From: Angiostrongylus vasorum
Lineage: Eukaryota; Nematoda; Chromadorea; Rhabditida; Metastrongylidae
Assembly (NCBI GenBank): GCA_018806985.1
Contig: JADANN010000401.1
Coordinates: 186,001-250,000, forward strand
Length of the DNA: 64,000 bases
Direction of reading: 5' to 3'
Shown here: positions 1 to 11,035 of the stretch, one piece after another
Numbering within the stretch: the first letter of the stretch is position 1
Layout of the letters: every line of letters starts with the position of its first letter
The notes under the pieces: generated by a model
Databases searched by the model: none
What the model saw: the letters and a program-made list of their open reading frames with translations, nothing else
Told to the model about the DNA's origin: nothing
Made by a program: the position numbers and the translations under genes

Positions 1-318
1 GGCATTGATGCTCCTGTGAACGCGAGCTTCGTCATGAACACCGATTCCTTTCAGCAACTGACGACCCGAAGTGGACGTGATATAAGTAGAACAATGCAGC
101 ACAATAATTTGACAATACTTGTCAACCCACGCCCTACCATAAACATGTGGCGAACGCAAGATAGTACATGGATTTGCGGAGATTCTGCAAAGAAGATCAT
201 ACTTGGTCATCACTGGCGATTTCAAAGCTACGATGATGATATTTTAGGAAAGCGTTTAGAAGAGCTTAATTTTCGGTCCCACATAGTCAACGGGCGTTGC
301 GAACAATCAGAGTTTTGA
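1..318 (+). CDS. 3' end of an unidentified protein-coding gene (partial)
   Basis: The frame is open from the first base of the window to a TGA at 316-318, giving about 105 residues of mixed, non-repetitive composition. It contains W, H and C residues (for example WICGDSAKK and GHHWRFQSYDDD). No interspersed repeat overlaps it. It could be the last exon of a plus-strand gene that starts left of the window. I do not recognise a family. A chance open frame cannot be excluded because no splice acceptor can be placed. Confidence 0.35.
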   Translation, partial: GIDAPVNASFVMNTDSFQQLTTRSGRDISRTMQHNNLTILVNPRPTINMWRTQDSTWICGDSAKKIILGHHWRFQSYDDDILGKRLEELNFRSHIVNGRCEQSEF

Positions 319-1472
319 TCAATATTATGAAAAAATAAGACCAATGGTGCTAGCTGACCATTCCAGAAGTCCTTTCTCAACGTCAGACTTAGAATCTATC
401 GGTGAGAAGGACTACTGAAATAGACCACATAAAAAAATCGAGGGCTGTGCCTAGCTAAGGTAGATGTTGTCCCAATGTTCTAAACGGGAAAGGAAATTGC
501 CTGCGCATAAATTGTTTTTTTGCAGAAAGAACGGAAAGCTAACGAAAATTCGGAAAATGAAGGCCACCAACATTATGAACAACAATTTGGTTACTGCTTT
601 AGTTAGCTTTTAGGAAGATATCGTTTCTCAACAATATGAGAATCTCGAAAGTATCACATGATGGTTGATTAGTCTGTAACCAGAAAAAAACAGTAGAGAA
701 GTTCATCCACGACTTCTATTTGCCCTCTTTAGAAACTACCATTTCCCTCCATATCGTGTCAGAAAGGGTAAAACACTGGGTTTACACAGTATCAGATACG
801 GCTATATTTTCAGATTAATGACCAACTCACAAAGATAGAGCTCGCTCGACAAATGCCCTTCCAGGAAAGTGGACAAAGTGCCGCTGCTCCATTGACTGAC
901 GCTCATTGTCCTTGTCGGCACATCTGTGGTAATACTGATAGGTAACAAAACCAAGAACAGGACAAAAAAAAAGAGGAAAATGAATGGATTTTTTTCACAT
1001 TTGAGGTCTTCATGGATGGGATCATGCCATTGCAAACGTAAGTATGGTGATCATTGCACAGAGCGGAGACTTTGTGAAATGGAACGCATTCTGAAGCGTT
1101 TGGACAACATTGAAAGCACCTTGGAAAGGTTTGTCAAAAAAGAAAAAAGGTTACATAGCGTGCTTCTTTAATGTCCATTTTATACAAGATAAATTTGTTT
1201 TGGGGGGCACACTTGATATGTATAACCCAAACGGAGGAGCCGTCGACCAGTTCATCCACGCATGAAATACCGCTTTGTGCCACCTGAGTTGGCTGGATTT
1301 ACCACAAATAACGTGGCCAACGATTTAAAACGCTTTACTACATTCGCGACAAAAAATTGAGGGTGGCTTCTCCACCACAAGAGTAGTTAAGGAGATTACG
1401 ATCATAGATTTCTAGGAAAGTCTTCGCTTCGTCGCAAGGGTACACATCATCTTTATAGAATAATTCCTCAAT
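319..1472. other. intergenic stretch without a clear gene
   Basis: AT-rich sequence. A plus-strand frame at about 1011-1171 has a basic, coiled-coil-like composition (CHCKRKYGDHC followed by a heptad-like stretch). It has no convincing splice sites: the only donor-like site, gtaagt near 1039, would leave an intron of 24 bp. I see no known repeat here. Confidence 0.4.
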
Positions 1473-1672
1473 AAGCGCATGTAGTACAGTGGTTAGAGGT
1501 GCGCTGCTATACAAACGTGGTCTTTCGGTTCGATCCCGCTCCCAGGAATCACACTTTGAATAGGCTAGATATGCACGCAATCACTTCTAACGATCTTTGA
1601 TGAAGTCGAATGCATGGCTTATCCCTTAGGGTTTGTATCAACGCTGAAATCTTCACCCTTCTTTATTATTTA
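1473..1672 (+). mobile_element. SINE-A copy 1, internally deleted
   Basis: tRNA-like head gtagtacagtggttagagg, followed by a canonical B box ggttcgatccc at about 1528. The sequence then jumps to the SINE-A tail module (gccagatatgcattcaa-like, gaagtcgaatgcatgg, ccctyaggg). The middle of the element is missing. It lies in intergenic DNA. Confidence 0.8.
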
Positions 1673-2575
1673 TTTTTTCGATCTTCAATCTGTCTAGATT
1701 TAAGATTTTCAAAACAAAACTGGGAAAGCTTTCCAAATTTTTGAAATTTCCAACGAATTCTTGGCAACCGAAAGCATCACCGATTCACTGGGAATAACAT
1801 CGTGTTTTGCTGGACGAAATCCTACTTCTTTGATTGCTTTCGTGTTAAACTTCCCTTCATGTTGTTTCGGTTGCTCAAGGAAAGAGAAAAAAACAGAAAG
1901 CATATACTATAAGCTTCAGAAAACCAGAATTCCATTTTGGTAAACTTTCTGGTTCCAACTGTACGCAGGTTTTACCTATTTTCATTTCAACTAGTAAATT
2001 TCACTATGGGCTTGGATCTGTTAATTCAAACGTCAAAGTATTAATAGCATTTTTGCGTAGTGCGCATTGAAAACAATGCACGAGTTGACGAATTCCTTGT
2101 AATAAAGAAGTGGGTTTGCAAAGGTATCCATCCTCATGGAGAACGACTTTTTTCCAGTCATGGAACCAACATAAAGAATACCACCGAGTATTTAACACGT
2201 GCCGACTTAGGATGAGAAGGCAAAATCGCTAACAATTTCTTGCATAAAGTGAACTGGAAGAAGCGCAATAATGATATCTTATCAGTTCGTAGAACTAAAG
2301 AATACGAAGAACATTAGTTCATATTTATCTCCTAGATTTCGCAGATGTGACTGTCTTCTCACTTTCTTCAAATATTTCCGCTTTGTGCAAGAATTATCTT
2401 AGATGCCGTCGAACACCAATGCTATCAGTCATATGGCTCAGACGTAAGGTCGAACGCGTCTGAAGTCCTGATGTAAAAGGACAAATCAAATTACGAAAGG
2501 GGAACAAGACGGCTACTTCAAGCCCTCAAAAGATTTTGGTGAGAATCGTATATGATGTAACCCTTGTGTTTGCAG
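1673..2575. other. probable 5' part of the left-edge plus-strand gene; exons not resolved
   Basis: The exon at 2576 needs an upstream exon ending in phase 2, so part of this stretch should be intron. I could not pick an upstream exon with a matching phase. Both strands have short open frames at 1709-1943, but no frame is clearly coding. Confidence 0.35.
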
Positions 2576-3163
2576 GCTTTCTATGCACGTCGGCACATTG
2601 CCATCTAGGCTTGGAAATTCTCGTTCTTCCGTTGGAACCAGTGGCAGTTTGTATGGATGCAACGAAATTAATGAGATATTTTCACAGGTACGATCCAAGC
2701 AACTTACACTTCATCGAATCAGCTTAAAAGAACTTAAAACCAAGTAGACATTTTCTATGGTCCAGAAATACTTTTAGGCACAAAAAGAACTGGAAACAGC
2801 GAGGAACGCAATTTCACGGATGCTTGCCATGCCAGCAGTATATTCTGTGCCGTCCAGTAGTGAAGGAATTCGAAATCGTGGAGAACTCGAAACGCTGAGA
2901 AAATTAATCGATCGTTTTCTGGTAAAACTAAAGAATTCGGTAAGTGCTGTTCAGAGCAAGTGGGAATACGTGAGAACATGTGGTCGCCAAACAACTCTAT
3001 CTTTAATGGACTGTTCTGAGTGCAGTTGTGCTGTTCTACCGATTTTTAAAAAGAAAGTTCAGAGCTCGAGAAAAATGTGTGATAAAGGTTTAGGCATTTT
3101 TTCGTCATCAAACGACTAAAAGGTATCGTGTATCCGATTGAATTTCAGAAAAAACGCCTATGA
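2576..3163 (+). CDS. unidentified gene, last three exons (partial)
   Basis: Exons 2576-2687, 2778-2939 and 3149-3163. The acceptors are tttgcag, cttttag and aatttcag; the donors are cag/gtacga and tcg/gtaagt. The phases agree (2 in, then 0, then 0). The protein end reads through LGNSRSSVGTSGSLYG, NEIFSQAQKELETARNAI and RNRGELETLRKLIDRFLVK to a basic tail KKRL and a stop. The second exon looks helical and charged, like a coiled coil. An AATAAA polyadenylation signal lies at 3404-3410. It is the only multi-exon plus-strand gene found in the window. I do not recognise the family. Upstream exons are missing. Confidence 0.6.
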
Positions 3164-4109
3164 GACCGCTTGTGGAGACAAGTGTATTGTTTGCCACATG
3201 GGCACGTCAACGTCCATATCGCGCTGTTCGCCGTACTGAATGAATAGAGAGTCCGGCCATGGACTTCACCATGCTAGAATGATCCCACAATCTTCTACAC
3301 TTCTACATTCTTCGTTTTCAACAAAAGCTGGATGTATTCAGAATTCGTTCTGCTTACATGTGATATGTGATCGTTGCTGATCACCACTATTATTATCTAT
3401 TTTTAATAAATGAGAAATAATCGCTTTGTGACGAGTAAAAAGGGCTATGAATAACACGCCGGAGCAAAGGCTACGTTCTTTGGCCGTTGAAGAGACAAAT
3501 TGGAGAAAAAGGACGCTCAGCTATGTAAAGAAGTCGATACATTGCCATAACACTCAACGTTTCATTCAATAAACGACCTCTTCTGCCAGTCCACGGGAAG
3601 CCGTAGTTCGCACCATCGTCGTTCCTGAACTCTAGATTCCTACCGCTGTTCGGCATCTATAGGATACCTGACGTACAGATCTGTACTTAGTACATCTACT
3701 AATTTATGAAAAGATAATCCGCATAAAAGTAAAGATAGTCGACCCAGCAGTTTACCCATCTTTGCGCCCTGACCCACAACTATTTTCTCACCAAAAAAAG
3801 TTTGAAATTAGGGAAACATGATAAAAGTGTGATGAACTTTAGGTAACTTGAGCAAGCCAACCCCAATAAGCATATTCTGATGCGCATCGAGGGTAAATAA
3901 AGCTTACTTGTGCATGTTTGGGTTACTCATATTTAACAGAGTCGAAGATTTATACCATATAGTGTTGTTCCGTACGAGCTCCATAATAATATAATTTCCA
4001 TGAGCTGAATCGGATGCTTTTGGTGATGAAAATGGGACATAGCCGCACAATGTACACTCACGATATTTTATTAAGTTTATTTTATACAATTTATTACATA
4101 GCCCAACAC
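3164..4109. other. 3' flank and intergenic DNA
   Basis: Holds the putative poly(A) signal near 3404-3410. After that I see no gene or recognised repeat. A minus-strand frame here with two CxxC pairs (HCDRCG and CTLCGY) runs out of the adjacent SINE-B and is probably accidental. Confidence 0.4.
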
Positions 4110-4475
4110 CACATCTATCACAATGTGTGGATCGTAGCACTTCTTGCATTTCATTCACTTCCTCTCCTCTGCCACTCGTGAAGGTCTCCGAACCGTCCTT
4201 TCCGAGTGGGTTCGGCTGTTGCCTGAGGAACTTCGTCTTCTTTATGAATGTCATTGAATGTTGTCGAATCTACTGTCCCTGGAATCCTGAGATTGATGCG
4301 TTAGGTTGTTCCACGTGAACTAGAGAAATGAGCTTGTCGCAGACAAGTCTGATAACAATTCCTCAACCTCGGTTTGATGAGGGGTTGGTGGGCCCGGATC
4401 CGGTTCGAACTAGTGCCTGGATATGTTGGTTCGTCCGCGTAGAAAACGGCATAACTACCACTGTGCTACAAATTC
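4110..4475 (-). mobile_element. SINE-B copy (minus)
   Basis: Read on the minus strand, the head is tagcacagtggtagttatgc and the body includes the conserved tgaggaattgttatcag-like and gttgaggatt-like blocks. The tail is agaagtgctacgatcc, shared with the copies at 7350 and 51000. The head is mutated in its second promoter box. Confidence 0.65.
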
Positions 4476-5004
4476 TTTTATTCCACTAAGTAACCATGTG
4501 AAGAAAAATCATCGTGCTTATCTTCTTTCCTCCACAGAAACATTACCGGTTCTTACTACAATGACGTTCCAAATTTTTAAAGGGCGTGCGAAAATCCATG
4601 GCAGTGTGTTCATGACAACAGGCATTAAGCTGCATTACCAATGATGTACAAGTTCAGACATTCAATGAAGCATGTCGGACATAGGAATGAAAAGCACTCC
4701 CTAACATGGTAAGCACGCAGCTGCTGAAGAGAGCGGAGTAGAAGAGAGAGGGCCGACTTTAGCCAGTTTTCTTCTCCATTCCATCTAAATGTGAAAGAAT
4801 GAACCCCTTGGTGTTCGAAATGGATGGATGCATACGAGCAACATCGACCCATCCGCAACTTTTCAGCCGGGGTTCTTCCACTTTAAACTACTTTTACTGT
4901 AATCTCACTGGAATACTTTACAAACCCGAATGCAGTATGCTGCCTGCAGTTCTTGCAGCTTAAACTCCCCGATTAACGCATGACGCCGACCTCACTGACC
5001 TCAA

Positions 5005-5222
5005 CAATTAGCTTTGTCTTCTACATGAATGTCATTCATTGTTGGTCAATATAATTCTTCTTAAGATATCTCTGTTAGAACGTCCTGTTTTCATTATGCG
5101 TAGTCGCCGATCTTTATGGATAGGAGCAAACCTTTCTCAGACACCGTCGATCCTTAGATCCCTTGTTTAGCAACAGGATGGATCGAACCAGTGACCATGT
5201 GTGCATTGCGTGGCACGTCTAA
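5005..5222 (-). mobile_element. SINE-B fragment (minus)
   Basis: The right part carries ggatcgaaccagtgacc, whose complement ggttcgatcc is a good B box. The left part has the family block ttctacatgaatgtcatt. The 3' third of the element is missing. Confidence 0.55.
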
Positions 5223-5692
5223 CAAATACTCTAGGCGTGCTCCAAATATTAATTGGAAATGCATTTGAGCCATAACGACAAAAACTGTCAGTATTTTAGC
5301 TCCAACTTAATGTTGATAACAATGAGTGTAAAACTCACTAAACATCTATTTCACCTATCCACAAATTATTACCTAGTCATTCTGATGCAACATATACCTG
5401 AATTTAAAAGTACATAAAAGAGGACGCGAGAAGGGACTTCTTCATAAATGGTCCGAATCTACAGAAATGAGATTCACATAAAACACATATTCAATCCTTT
5501 TTGGTTCACCGCCTTAATATAGGCACTAATTATCACAACATTAACCGAGATAGCACATGATCAACAAGAAGTAGAAAGCCACCCTTTTGCCATGCATGAA
5601 ATTTAGAATAGAATTTCGCTTGAATAAATAAACTATTTTCATAGAGAAACAAAATTAGGAAGGAAACTAAAATGTCACTGTAATATACACTT

Positions 5693-6941
5693 TCATGATT
5701 TAGTATTACTTAAATTTAGTACTTGATCAGTGGTAAAGTTTCGATATTTCTGTTGAACCAGCCGTTTGATATCGCCATTCCAATCTTCACGATTTAAGAA
5801 TAATACAGTCATTTCAACTATTGCCTCCATCACAAGCGCCGGAGGGGTCTCTCCATGCATTTTCAATGTTCGACCGATGAACGGATTAAATAGGAATGGG
5901 AAGTCAGTGAAAGTGTAGTGCTCTGCATCCCTGTAAATAACCAAGTCCATTGCTTATCTCATTACTCACGGCCTATTATCTTCTCACGGTAAGGTATTAT
6001 GTGAAATATAATCCAGTGATGGGGAGCTATTTGCAAAACTTGGACCTTAGGCTAGATTTGAACCCGCGGTTATCCTCTACGGTGGTTCACGTGTTACTCA
6101 CTGCATCACTGAGGCCCTTGCTTTGCTCTTCTCTCAGCCAATTTTTTATCTTGCCGTTTCTATCAGCGAATTTTCCCTGCGTCCAAGTTTTGCAAACCAG
6201 TCCAAATTCATGAAAAAATCTTACATTCCATGAAAAGTTGAAAAAAAGCAGCTACTGCAAAGAGATTAAAAAAACTTACTTGAAAGTATACAATAACTTA
6301 TCAGTAATATTTCGCAATTTTTGTATCCTCCCAATATTCTCGATATAATTCCAATTCGCAGCATTAAAAAATAGCGAGGGCTGAGAAGCTCTTTCATAAT
6401 GGCCAGGATCCAGTGGAGATAACCAGCCATCTAACACCACAGCAGCCTGAAGATGTAATATGCAACATTACATATATGTGTACATAAGCATATGTATAAT
6501 TTTTTTATTTTTTTATTTTATTTCATATGACCCGTCTTCACGTCTATTGTGCGGATCCCACAACTTCTCACATTCGATTCATTTCCTAGCATCCACTGTT
6601 CGCAAAGATCTTCCAACTTTACGTGTGGCTTCGGTTGCTGCTTGAGGATTTCCATTTCATCATGAATGTCGTAGAATGCTGGTCGAGTAATTCTCTCTGG
6701 AGTCCTAAGATAGCCGCGCTGGAGCATTCCCAATCGGGTTGCAGAGATTTTTTTTTCCAGACAAGTCTGGTACAAATTTCCCGACCTCGAAAGGATGAGA
6801 GAGTTAGTTGGCCGGGAGCGGAAGCGAACTAACACCATGATCATGATCACGGACATCACTACCACAGTGTTATCTACCCATTATATATACACATATATAC
6901 GCATTTGTATACATATATATATATATATCGCATTTGTATAC

Positions 6942-6990
<49 letters not shown>

Positions 6991-9900
6991 GCAAGGCGCT
7001 TATAGCGCAGCGGTCAGAGGCGCCCTCTGCAATACATATGGGATCGATCCCCGCAGCCCAGGCTCACCAAACCTTCTATCTCTCCGCGGTCGGAAAATTG
7101 ATACCAGACTTATTTGGGAGGATAGCAGCACTGGCTCGATATACCGGTAGGCCACCGCGAGTCATTTCAAAGGCTACGCATGCATTCGATCACTTCAACG
7201 ATGCTTAACGAAGTCGAATGTATGGCGCATTCCTCAGGTATTGATTAACGCCGAAAGCTTTGTCCTTTTTACCCTTTATATATGTATACTTATGCGTATA
7301 TATGCATATACATATATATATATATATATATGCATTACATGCATATATGCATTTGTTTATATACGGGACGGGTAGCACATTGGTAGTGATGCCGGTCACA
7401 ACGACCACGGTTCGATGCCGCTCCGGGGTCACCATGCCTCTCATCTCTACGGGGTCGAGATATTGGTACCGAACAGGGAAAACAACTACTGTCGGCAATC
7501 CAAGGGGGGAACGCTCCTACACGGCTGCCTCAAGAATCTAGGGAGAACCGAGTCGACCAGCACTCAACGACACTCAAGATGAAATGAAAATCCTCAAGCT
7601 ACAGCCGAACCCACAATTAAGAGCTGGTAGACCTTAGTGGATGATGGATGCGAGGAAACGAATCGGATGCTAGAAGTGCTCGGACCAGCATAGTAGATGT
7701 AAATAGAAGCCATTTATACTGATGCATAGAATAGCATGACTTTTAACCGTAATAGACATCGAAATGGCGCGTGAGGCGCAGTGGTTGTAGGCGCTCTGCA
7801 ATACACACATGGGATCTATCCACGCTCCCGTGGCTCACCAAGCCCTCCATCCCCACGGATTCAGCAAATTAGTACCAAACTTATCTGGGACGATAGCACC
7901 ACCGATACATCGGTAGGCCACTTTGAGTCATTTTAAAGGCCAGATATGAATTCAATCCCCCTCCAACGATGCTTAATGAAGTCGAATGCATGGCGCATCC
8001 CTCAGGGATTGATCAACGCCGACAGCTCTATCCTTTTATCGTTTAATAAATAGCCAGTTGTTGAGACACATTCCAGCCCATCCTAAGAACAGCCAGATGT
8101 TCCTGGATCGGGTACGTAACGCGTGTCCTAAGAGCGCGTACATGATTGAATTTTTCGACTTTACACCCTTTATACAGTCGTGTCTTATAACTCCCACTGT
8201 GCAAGCAATCGTCGAACTCCTTATTTAATACGAAAGAAGAATAAATGTGAATGGCTTCACGGTCTAGCAGTTGATGACACTCTTAAAGGCGTGCCTAAAC
8301 TGCTCAATCTTTAGATGGTCCGGAAAGTATTATGTACAAATGAGAGGACTAGCAATGGGACAACGCCTGGAACCAAGCCTTTCCATCGCATTTATGTCTA
8401 AAATGGTAGTTCCCGTAATCGATCTCCCGCCATTACTCTACTGTAGATATACAGATGAGTGATTTGTCATTTGCTCCATATAAAAGGAAATGGACAAATG
8501 TTTTAAGTTATTGTATGAACAGTAACAGTACATCAAGTTTACCCAACAGAAACCGAAAGAAAACCGGCTTCCATTTCTGAACGTTCGAATTAACCTTACC
8601 CAAAACGACCACTTCACCAAATGGTCCCGCAAGCCAAGCGGCGAAAACATACTGGCTCATTGCCTCCTCTCTAACTTTTAACGCACAAAAAGGGCAATTG
8701 TGAGAAACATGTTTCAAACAGCCACTTGTTTGTGCACAGGAAAAGAATAGAACAGAACGAAGAAGCCCTTAAATTGGCGCAGCAATAGCCATTTCCAGTG
8801 GCTACGAAACAGCTGCTTCTCGGGATAAGTATGAAGGGAAGAACTATGCCCCCCAAACGATAAGTCTAGCGAGAATAATGTCTCATTTATGCTATACTTC
8901 ATTTCCAACGAAAAAAAGCAGAGCTATAAAACGTTGCTTGAAAAGAGCGGGTCCAGAGAAATCGGTAGCAATAGTTAAATTACCAGCGAACACTCTACAA
9001 CGTCAGATAGTTCGTAACTGTTTATATGACCGTCTTTCTACAACGCAAAATTGTGTAATATGCCCCAACGGTAGAGATGGTGATTGCAAGATTTCGTTTT
9101 TCGGTGTCCCTAATCTCTTGTAAAGCATGTGCAGACGAATACATTGGCGAGACGGTCAGACCACTCTGCGTCCGTACAAAATAACACCTAGTTCGTAAAC
9201 TTGTCACCATCCTCGCACAAGAATCCAGAACATTGGTGTGTAAAACCCTCGAAGCATTCTGGGTGAATTCAAAGACTCCAAAAATGGAACGCAAAGAGAA
9301 GCCTCTCATTATCACGCGAGATCTTACACATCTGAGAATGATACTCTAACGTCAGAGTGGCACGAACGGTCTCCACGTGGAATGCTCAGTGGAAGACCTA
9401 AACAGAGCAGTGAATGCGCGGGGAAGCTGTTATATATCTAATGGGATTGAAAATTAGGTACCGTAGTTTTTCCCTTTTGGTTGCGGTTAACTTGAATCCA
9501 CCGAAACGTCAGCTGTTATGAACAAATAGTACACAACAAGGATGCTGAGATATTGGTTAAACTCTGGACCCAGGTGTCTCCGGTGCGGAATGTACGCGCT
9601 ATTACCCTTTACGGGGGGCTAACACGTTCACCACCACACCATGCGGCTCCTTTGTTTCGCCTGTACGTTAATAGTATACAACAACAACCTCGTGCTAGCT
9701 CATCAAGAAAATAGTGACATTTTAGTGCACATAGTTCCCAGGATCGACTTTCTATTAACCTCGGCATTGGATTATAAATTCGTCGTTTTCTCTCTCAGCA
9801 ATCGGGGTTGTTAAACAGCATACGTCTACTTCCATACAATAACACACATACAACACAATCGTAGCTGACGTTTCGGCAGTATCGCCTTCTTCAGAGTGAC

Positions 9901-10992
9901 TCTTCCTCAGTGGAAGGCACGTAAAAAACGGCCTTTTATAATCCAGTTTTTTAATCGAGTGCAAATATTTGTTAAAACAACACAGGAACAAAAAATACCT
10001 GAAAATCTGTAGAAAACGCCGTAGCTGCAATTGCTGTCGCACCGCCAAAAGAATGACCCGCAACGTAAGCTCGTGAAAGATCAAGCTTTCCCTTCCACGA
10101 AGTCCAGTCAAAGTCTTTTCCAACAGCAACTTTATCGCTTTGTAACTGACCGAGGTTAATTTCCTCCAGTACATGAAGCGCTTTTACAGCTTCAGAAACA
10201 CGTTTGCTTAACTGAAATAAAATCAAAGGCGTATGGTGAGTATAAGGAACCATCAGCAAACAATTCCTTTAAAAAATAACACTTCACGTAAGCCATGGAA
10301 GAAATGAGTATAAGTACGCACTTGCTGACTTCTTATTTTATGCGTACGTTTGTCGGTATGGTCGAGGAGTCGTATTGGGAAATGACGTTCAACCAATCTA
10401 CCAGATGCTGGATCGGGAACGAGTTTATAGGTCCAACAAGCAGAATAGTCACTATGCTCAATGGCAGCGACAACGAACCCATATGAAGCAAGAGAGGAAC
10501 AAAAGGTGGAGTAGAAATGACGAGAACCTGCTAAACCATGAGAGAAAACAATAACGGGAAATGCGTCTTTCACATGTTGACCAGAAGACCGTAAGTGACG
10601 AGCTAGTTTAGCACGCCCAACGCATGCCATCCTGAAACTATGGAGCGTTTGAAACATGGGTAGTTAGGAAATAAACAGAATGGAGACCTAGGAAATTCTA
10701 CGGCATAATCTGAGAAAAATTGGATAACCAACAACCTTGTTTCGCCAATAATCCAATTCAAAATGTATTGCAGTCGACCAGCCGACTGTTTTAAATAAGA
10801 AGCAAGCCCACTGACATATTCTGGGCGATCTATCCAGAGAGGATGATCGGATTCTTTTGTCCGATTGTTTACTCCCTATAATTTAACGAAAATGTAGCTA
10901 ACAGTCTTGAAAAGATCATACTACTCTTGAGGATCCATATGTATTAGAGATTAACGGTAAGTCTCACTTCTTATTTTTTATTTTCTATTTAC

Positions 10993-11035
<43 letters not shown>

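Noticed and set aside
3904..4254. Zinc-finger-like frame (HCDRCG ... CTLCGY) on the minus strand with a donor-like end
   Set aside because: Its first part is the SINE-B tail and the rest is AT-rich; no acceptor or family match. Kept only as a curiosity.
7000..7075. Possible true tRNA genes at SINE heads
   Set aside because: The heads resemble tRNA but lack an anticodon arm that folds properly, and each is followed by the same SINE body.
6884..7541. Long YIYIYI-type open frames on both strands
   Set aside because: They translate TA/TATG microsatellite and SINE sequence; there is no coding constraint.
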